Positions 57,401 through 64,000 of a DNA stretch of 64,000 nt are shown one piece after another. The notes beneath the pieces were generated by a model. That model made no database searches, was not told where the DNA came from, and saw only the letters and a program-made list of their open reading frames with translations. This DNA is from Trichosphaerium sp. ATCC 40318 (taxonomy: Eukaryota > Discosea > Flabellinia > Trichosidae). The DNA is taken from positions 1 to 64,000 of the forward strand of contig JALMLS010000013.1 of the NCBI GenBank assembly GCA_038496445.1. The letters are read 5' to 3'. The position numbers and the translations under genes were made by a program. Positions within the stretch are counted from its first letter, which is position 1. Every line of letters begins with the position of its first letter.

Positions 57401-58588
57401 ACGACAACATAGTTGTATTGTTTGCAGCAGCTGTACTATAAGTGAGCATTACGTATATATCCAGTATAGTTTACCAGCTGCACATAACGCTGTCCTAGTC
57501 ACTTTTTTCTGACCTAAGAAGTTGCAATCTGCTCCTGACTTTACGAACGCTTCAACAATTTTACAAGAATTGGAATCAACTGCAATGCATAAAGGTTAGA
57601 TACTTACTTTGTAATAAGTGGTATTACCAGCAAGGAGAAAGGGTGTGATTCCTTGGCAATCAACCTGGTTACAATTTGCACCAGCTTCAATAAGTAAAGT
57701 AACAACATCGATATTTTTATCGCCACCCCTTACTAAGAAAAAAAACGTTATTAAATACATTGTTAAGCAAACTACACATTTCTTGTATCTTGAGTACCTG
57801 CGAAGAAAAGTGGTGTTTTGTCGTTATAATCTTGTATATCACATTCTGCACCAGCCTTTAAAAACAGCGAAGCGCTACCATGACATCCAACTTTAGCTAT
57901 AAAAAAATATTATTAGTTTCGAATTAACACCTTACAATCTTGTTAAGCAAATACCGTGCCTGCAATATGTAATGGCGTCTTTCCGGATATATCAGCAACA
58001 CTACAATCAGCGTCATGCTCCAGTAATAGTGCTGATACCTTACAATGCGCATGGCGAGCTTATTTAAATAAGCAAACATAACAAACAGTTTTTTACAACG
58101 TGAAATAAACACTTGCCTGTAAGAAATAGAGGAGTCCTCAATCTCATGTCATAGGCATTACAAGATGCTCCTGATTCAATAAGAACTTCAGCAATCTCAT
58201 AATAGCCCTTATCAGCTTAGTAAGGAGGTAAGTTCAAGAGTAATTCTTTCCACACGTTTTTCCGTACAAGCAAAATGTAAAGGTGTTTTTCCAGTTTTAT
58301 CTGCGTTATTACAATCAGCCCCTGCGTCTATCAATGCCCTAATCTGTACTATATCTCCTTCCCTTACTACATACGAATTATGGATTACGAAAACAGAATT
58401 TCAGACTTACATACCCGCGTTTATTAAAGGTGTACGGCCAAACTCATCAGGAAGTTCGCATAGAGGTATAATGTGCTGTTTTGAACAAATAATGATTTAA
58501 GCACGTGGTTTGATAGTTAACGATGTTTAGATACCTCTTTTAGCTTATGTTTATGCTTTTTAATCAAGTGTGGCGGAATATTACCCAT
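54500..58588 (-). CDS. Ankyrin-repeat PARP (tankyrase-like ADP-ribosyltransferase), about 20 exons
   Basis: From an ATG at 58588 (MGNIPPHLIKKHKHKLKE) a series of short exons each encodes one ankyrin repeat (GADCNNADKTGKTPLHFA; GADCNQVDCQGITPFLLA; SGADCNIADKKGLTPL), about nine in all, nearly all split by phase-1 introns at the same point. At 56861 the ankyrin exon joins in phase to DFWKEPLYNIMHMIQHFLPS. Cysteine clusters (CKSCSGVC; CACSNETCYKRC) then lead to a PARP catalytic domain: LVAHGTSHGALNSL (His, near 55690), GWYGQGIYFT (Tyr, near 55550), PGYQSHYVIV and RDELVVCQDAQVVPLYALT (Glu, near 55200). This is a complete H-Y-E triad, suggesting poly-ADP-ribosylation. The C-terminus is acidic with a final coiled coil. 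The ankyrin-PARP join is inferred from splice phase; two separate genes are the alternative. At least two introns look GC-AG. Confidence 0.72.
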
Positions 58589-59015
58589 GTACTGCTTAAT
58601 ACAGTCTAGAAACAGAAAATAGAAAACACTTGACTGTGAAACGCCTACAATTGATTCTTAAGTCACACAGCGATTTATCTAAAAAGCTGGTAGGTCTACA
58701 GCGGTCCAATTAGTGTTACTTGATTTGAGTCTAAAGTCACCAACTTGAAACGACTGAGCGACTTGAACGTTTCAAAGTAGATGACAATTTCGTTTGAACC
58801 GTTTACATGAGATTGGAGAGACATGACAAAAATCAAACAAGCATTCGTTGCATTGAACCTCCAAATTGTTGTGCATCGAATGAACCACACTGCTTGTTGT
58901 TGACCTTCAACTACCTACCCTCAGAAAATGTTTACAAGTACAATCGAACTCTGTCTACAATAGTGTACTAATAACTGGTTGCTCTTTTTATTGTCTATTT
59001 GTTAATTAATTTACT
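58589..59015. other. Intergenic between head-to-tail minus-strand genes
   Basis: 5' flank of the ankyrin-PARP gene and 3' flank of the F-box gene. A 42-codon frame starting at 58821 (MSLQSHVNGSNEIVIYFETF) looks partly coding, but none of its possible donors is in phase with the next exon, so it is not joined. Confidence 0.35.
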
Positions 59016-61494
59016 TTAGTGTGTAACATCTACATGATATGTATCGGTACTAACTCTGTAGGGATCAATACGGACAATACGTCGATAAGGGCGAGTATGT
59101 CTACAAAGTATAAGATTATTACCATCAACAACCTTTATCCATTGAACAAAAAAACCAGCTTTTCGTATTTTTTCGTTTCCTATCAATAGTGTTTTTGTTA
59201 AGAGACTGTATACCCAACATGCTTCATCAAAAGTTACAATAACAATAAGATTGTTCTTAAAGTCAATGTGGCCAAACATGATACCACGTTTTGTCTTGTT
59301 TTCCATTTTCCATCTAACTTTGCGTGACTTGAGATCAATTAAGGTGAGTTCTTTGTCTCCACAGATGAATAATAAACCTGTAAGAAAAAGCAGTGAGTAA
59401 CCAAACATAGTTAACTAGTTAACATCGAATAAAAAACCAATACAAAGACAAGCCTGACTAGGAAAAAACAAACAGAAAAATTATCAAATCCAACAGGTTT
59501 TTTTTACAACTCACAGAAAAGACCTAACGTTTTATTTCGCTTTTATAAATAAGTGTTTTCAAGATGTGGAGAGGTGGAGGTGAAAAGGCGTAGAATTTGA
59601 ACAAGTAGAACTGTAAATAAATGATGGATGTAACCAAACAATCTTGCTTTGAACAATGCTAGCCTCCAAAAAAAAAGTAAAATTTGACAAAGCAACATAC
59701 CTTGTTTTTTGTAGTACTGCGAGTCGTGCGATCGATTGGGAGGCCCTATATCAAATTCCTCTATTTTATCACTACCTAGCCAACCTATGCGCACGCTATA
59801 CTGATAATAATTTGGATTTTCATAAACCATAGTAAAAAAAGCCAGATGGCTTTCTGTTGCTTTATACATCTTGAACTCTATTATATTCTCATTTCCGGAC
59901 ATAAATACTGTGGGCTCCATAAATGTCTAATAAAGAATAAGCTTGCGCAATAAAACAGCATAACAGATGAGCATGGAAAGAATAGAATGCAAAACATACT
60001 AAAAAAATCACAGAAAAAAAAACCACATACCTTTTGCTTTTTATCCCAAGCATAGGAGTCTAAATGCCAATCACTACCGTTTGGAAATTTTAGAACATAT
60101 ACTTTATATTTATCAAGACCTATTAATACACGGCTATTGACACTTTCTGTAGCGAATAAAACATGTGACTCTAAATTCCTGAATAACTATTAGGAAGAAC
60201 CCAGATTTTCTAAACAATCACATACGACCACTTGCAGTAGTATCCTGATGGACGAATATAATAATTAACAGTCTTAACATTTCTTCCATACTAATAAATC
60301 ACATTAATACCAATAACACGTGCAAACTTAAAAGATGTTATGACTAAAAAAAAGTACCTCTAAAACAACAATAAAGTTATGGTTGACAACAACATCAATC
60401 GGATAACAATACATGTTTAGTGTTTGAGTCAAATTTCTATCTCCTCCTTTCCCTGTTTCATATCCTGCCACAAAACGCTTAGACCCGCCCAAAGAAGCTA
60501 TAGCAACTGTGACTTTCTTATTTTTTTCTAAAAGCTCCAGGATTAGAAAAAAAAAGTAAATGAGAAAGTCTTATCGTACCATCTGTATCAACCTGCATCT
60601 CTATCACTTTAGTAAACTTTTTTGTTATATCTTCATATTTTAAGCGCCTTATAAGACTTGAAGTGTGTACACGCTGTTCTTTTATCGTATACACGGGTGT
60701 AGGAAACTTTTGCTTTGTGTACAAACTTTGATTTTGATTGTACTGTGTTTCTGCCCTTTGTTTATGTGGTGTTAAACAAACAACACGTGCTTGTTTTAAT
60801 TCATCATGATACGAGATATAACAACTTGGATAGTAATGGGTAGCTACTAGAGGCTTTGCTGTTAAAAATCGTCTATGCTGAATTAGCTGAAACCATGTCA
60901 CGTGTTTATAACAAACATAATTTAAAAAAAAAAGCAGAAAAAAAAAAGAAAAAAAAGAATATTCTCTTCGTCTTCATTACCTAAGCCATGAATTTGCAGC
61001 AAGCATCAATAAACACTTTAATATGTATTAGTACTTTAATTGAGGTTTGAGTAGTAGGTCAAGATGTACCTTTGTTTTCCAATCTTTGAACGGAGCAGGA
61101 GAATTATCGTTATTTCCTTGATACTTTTTCCAAAACATGTCGTCTTGTACAACACTATGCCATGATCTGCAGACAAACCTAGTATGTTTTATGAGAATAA
61201 AACAACCTTGAGGAAAAGAGATACGCACTCGAGTTGTCGAAAACTTCCCAAAGGCAAGAATTGCCAAATAACACAAACACATTCAATTGGCAAAATCTCG
61301 ACAATGTCCATATTTTCTAGGGTCTCAGTATCTTGAGCTTGTAGTTTTGTTGTTGTTGTAGGTGTTTGAATTGTTTTTGGAGCGTCATCTGTTGGCTTAG
61401 AGGTTGTAGGCTTTGGTTTCTTTTTTGTATTTTTTTTTCTATTTCTCTGCTTTTTTTTACTGAACGGGTTAACTATTACAGCAAGCGTTAGCAT
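59016..61494 (-). CDS. F-box protein with C-terminal propeller-like repeats (about 9 exons)
   Basis: The ATG at 61494 (MLTLAVIVNPFSKKKQRNRK) opens a basic, Thr/Pro-rich leader. A classical F-box follows (LPIECVCVIWQFLPLGSFRQ, then across an intron with donor GA|gtgcgt, VCRSWHSVVQDDMFWKKYQG). Downstream exons (60900-59016) encode repeated beta-strand units resembling WD or PQQ-type propeller blades (ESVNSRVLIGLDKYKVYVLK; LLFICGDKELTLIDLKSRKV; NNLIVIVTFDEACWVYSLLT), ending TDTYHVDVTH at TAA. Probable SCF substrate receptor using a propeller rather than LRRs. The frame is also open upstream to 61701 with another ATG (MSRVRVLFDTKSIF), so the start could be there. Exon borders between 59920 and 60520 are uncertain. 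Confidence 0.72.
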
Positions 61495-62632
61495 TATGGC
61501 GAAATTACGACAACCAAACCAAGAGGAATGTCGCTTAAACGTTTTTTTTCGTTCTAAACGTTTAAAGACGTAAAAACAGTGATTGACGCAGGAAAACGTA
61601 TCTCGCGAGAAGGAAGAGGTTTTGTGAGGTTCAAAAATGCTTTTAGTGTCAAATAATACACGTACACGGCTCATCAAGATCCCACTCGGCCATTGTGTCA
61701 ACCAAACGGCGGTACGCTGACTTTTTGTAAGAAATTAGCTGACTATTGCAAATTGTCATTTTTTTAAATGTGATCTACCCTCACGCCTGTCCAGTGAATC
61801 CAACCGTTTCAAACCCACGTGATTTAACAAACCCCAGAGCAAACTTTTTTATTTACATATTTGACGCCTAGCGGCGTTTACAAAGCCTACAGCAACGCTG
61901 GTGGTGTCTTGGGGCGGTTTTGACGTTGTTACACCTTCATTGCTGCTTGGATGCTACCATAGCGCTTCTGTTAGCGTGGGGTAGGCGCTAGCGTAGCGCT
62001 AGTAAGTTATACACGTACGTTGATTTTTTGAAGCAAAACATACAGCAAACAGTGTTTGAGGCATTCATACCGTGTTTGGCGGTAATGCGATAGCTTTGTA
62101 GGACATCATACCTTTTTAATTCGCTTTTAGCGCATTGAACACCTCTGTGGTTTGATCGTACCGTGTACAGTTGGCGTAGGTAAAATACTGCGATCATCAA
62201 TGGTATGTTGAAACTTACATTGAAAATTTTGCTATCACTTACCGTAAGGTACCTAAGTCATACAATGAAGGACAACATTGTAACACAATAGTTCACATTG
62301 TGATAGATCTACACCATTTGACAGAAGTGTCAGATCTTGCTAGATCTGCTAAAAGTGCTAAAAACTCACTTTCTAGAAAATATTAGTAAAACTTGAATGA
62401 GACAGACAATATTTTATAAAAACAGATTTGACTGCAAAATATCAAGTTGTCAACGTAAGATTTTTTGGGACATTTGCTTCATTCTGTTTAGTTAATAGAT
62501 AATCTCTCAAGTAACATTATCATGCAGATCATTTCAAGTACAGAAAAGACTACTTGAGGCATTATTTGGGGTGCAAAGAAGTGCAATACTCGAAGAAAAT
62601 AAAAAGCTTGTAAGATTAATCATTTAGTTTGT
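61495..62632. other. Intergenic with a diverged dispersed repeat
   Basis: No gene supported. At about 62332-62412 the sequence (AGATCTTGCTAGATCTGCTA, then ACTTGAATGAGACAGACAAT) resembles 281-370 and its copy B counterpart. This is a third, old trace of the inverted-repeat element in the segmental duplication. Confidence 0.45.
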
Positions 62633-63973
62633 TTACTTGAAAAAAGTAGGCCAGAAGGTCACGTTGCTGTTGACATGTTTGCATCCTAGATAATCAGTCA
62701 TTTTCTTTGTTATTTGAGTGCGTTTACAATCAATATATTCAAGGCTTGTTAAATTAACAACGCCCTTGTCTGTGATTTGTGTACACTCTGTCAGATCAAT
62801 TTTCTTAACACCAACAAGACTGTTCACTCCATCGTCAGTAATATTCTTGCATCCGTAAAGGCTTATATGTTTAACACCAACTAAGTATCGAATGCCTTCA
62901 TCAGTCACACATTTTGCAAAATCAAGGAAAATTGTATGTACTCCGGCAAGTGCTTTCAATGTACTGTTGTCAACACAAGCAATACTTGTCAGATCAATCA
63001 CTTTTACACCAGCCAATTTCTTTATACCATCATTTGTTATAGATGAGCACATACCCAAATCTATATGATAAACTCCCGCTAAACACGATATAGTACCATC
63101 GTTTAGTTGAGCACAATCAAAAAGGTCTATACAAGGTATACCAGCCAAGAGTTTCAACACGTCATTTGATAGTTGAACACACGTGTCAAGTGAGATTTTC
63201 TTGATTGTTTTTGAACGTTGATTCTGTGTTAGCAAGTACTTGACTCCTTCATCAGTAATGTTGTTACAATCGCTTAAAGAGATTACACTTGCTTTTGTTA
63301 AAGCTTTTACAGCTTTATCTGTAATATTAGTTTCACTTACGTTTATCGTATGTATGCCATGTGAAATGGTGATAACTCCTTTGTCTGTGATATTTCTACA
63401 ACGACTCAAGCTAATACTATGAACTCCAGAAAGTGCTTCTAGTCCTCTATCTGTGACTTCTGTGTTTGACAAATCGATTGAATGAATACCACTAAGTCCT
63501 TGTAACCATTCATCTTTTAAATACCCTCCTGGTATGCTAAGTGTATGAAGTGATCTTAAACCAAAATTTGTAAACTTGCAATCACTTTTTCGTATCTCTA
63601 ATTCCAGATGACGTACATCCGATATATGTTCAAAAACAGCATCTGTTAACAAACCTCTGCCCTTTAATACAAGGTGGCGGACACCAGAGATGTATAAAAA
63701 GTCGTCATCGGTCATTGTAATGCCAGAAATAGATATTTTCGTATTTTTTAAAATAGGACTTCTGGAAAGTTTTGATAGATTTTCTCTTGATTTGACATTC
63801 ACTTTAAAATACCCCAAATGCTCTAAAATGATTGTAGAAAACATTCTACACACAAATGTTGCTTGTATACGACATCTTCTGCCTAATAACGCCAGTATAC
63901 AAAATATAATTTCAGTAGGCAGCCAAAGCAATTCAAATGGCCTGTAAATACAAGTCAGATAACAAGATATCAT
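62633..63973 (-). CDS. Diverged F-box / LRR protein
   Basis: A 446-residue single-exon frame. The N-terminal F-box-like segment (LLWLPTEIIFCILALLGRRC, then FVCRMFSTIILEHLGYFKV) is followed by about fourteen LRR units. Many are degenerate (RHLVLKGRGLLTDAVFEHIS), others close to the family consensus (DRGLEALSGVHSISLSRCRN). One unit carries an insertion (LLTQNQRSKTIKKISLDTC). It is the most divergent member in the window and probably the oldest. The ATG at 63973 is close to the window edge, so an upstream exon cannot be excluded. Expected role: SCF substrate receptor. Confidence 0.82.
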   Translation of the reverse strand: MISCYLTCIYRPFELLWLPTEIIFCILALLGRRCRIQATFVCRMFSTIILEHLGYFKVNVKSRENLSKLSRSPILKNTKISISGITMTDDDFLYISGVRHLVLKGRGLLTDAVFEHISDVRHLELEIRKSDCKFTNFGLRSLHTLSIPGGYLKDEWLQGLSGIHSIDLSNTEVTDRGLEALSGVHSISLSRCRNITDKGVITISHGIHTINVSETNITDKAVKALTKASVISLSDCNNITDEGVKYLLTQNQRSKTIKKISLDTCVQLSNDVLKLLAGIPCIDLFDCAQLNDGTISCLAGVYHIDLGMCSSITNDGIKKLAGVKVIDLTSIACVDNSTLKALAGVHTIFLDFAKCVTDEGIRYLVGVKHISLYGCKNITDDGVNSLVGVKKIDLTECTQITDKGVVNLTSLEYIDCKRTQITKKMTDYLGCKHVNSNVTFWPTFFK

Positions 63974-64000
63974 TTGAGAGTAGAAAGGCAGCTATATAAT

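Noticed and set aside
58696-58821. Exon MSLQSHVNGSNEIVIYFETF as the first exon of the ankyrin-PARP gene
   Set aside because: Its possible donors are in phase 0 or 2, while the next exon needs phase 1; joining would create an early stop.
1-64000. tRNA or rRNA genes
   Set aside because: I looked for GGTTCRANNCC-type T-loops paired with a D-arm and for conserved rRNA blocks on both strands and found none convincing. A covariance-model search would be decisive.

Overview
This is a gene-dense, intron-rich nuclear segment of a unicellular eukaryote. It is AT-rich (by eye about 35% G+C). Introns are short (mostly 45-70 bp), usually begin GTACGT or GTAAG and end in a T-rich run plus AG; a few appear to be GC-AG. 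There are no operons, no ribosome binding sites and no phage or plasmid genes. The gene set (Rap1-type GTPase, tetraspanin, a transmembrane LRR tyrosine kinase, F-box/LRR proteins, an ankyrin-PARP protein) fits a free-living amoeba-like or unikont protist. The species cannot be fixed from the sequence alone.

Layout. 1-1747 is copy A of a 1.75 kb segmental duplication (copy B is 44139-45885) carrying a small secreted-protein gene, broken in A and intact in B. 2459-7240 (+) is an IQ-motif/coiled-coil protein ending in a Ras-binding-like ubiquitin fold. 7719-8852 (-) is an F-box/LRR gene with a tiny 14-nt first exon. 8999-16092 (+) is an LRR receptor tyrosine kinase with a long tail rich in tyrosine motifs. 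16930-18147 (+) is a second F-box/LRR gene. 19291-20720 (+) is a tetraspanin and 22787-24053 (+) is Rap1. 24054-27464 is gene-poor. 27465-28866 encodes a basic nuclear-type protein, 29777-30388 a four-helix membrane protein, and 31132-31974 an unrecognised beta-rich protein. 32147-33894 is a graveyard of F-box/LRR pseudogenes. 34675-37780 (+) is an LRR receptor-like protein without kinase. 39755-40983 (+) is a SANT/Myb-like protein. 41777-44073 (-) is a beta-helix plus cysteine-rich type I membrane protein. 46208-48977 (+) is a GT61-like type II glycosyltransferase, convergent with an SGNH hydrolase (49062-49997, -). 50254-51153 is an F-box/LRR pseudogene paralogous to 7719-8852. 51697-52917 (-) is another F-box/LRR gene. 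54500-58588 (-) is best read as one ankyrin-PARP (tankyrase-like) gene. 59016-61494 (-) is an F-box/propeller-like protein and 62633-63973 (-) a diverged F-box/LRR protein.

Themes. The F-box/LRR family (four intact genes, two pseudogenes, at least four relics) suggests a fast birth-and-death family of ubiquitin-ligase substrate receptors, which may have been seeded by local duplication. The LRR kinase, LRR receptor-like protein, tetraspanin, Rap1 and RBD protein form a plausible cell-surface-to-small-GTPase signalling set, but only the families are seen; the links are inferred. Two copies of a 146-149 bp inverted-repeat element with 3-bp target duplications (MITE) lie at 34374 and 53838. The palindrome CACGTG, often as ATCACGTGAT, occurs about 80 times by eye against roughly 7 expected, largely in introns and intergenic DNA; this is the most striking unexplained signal.
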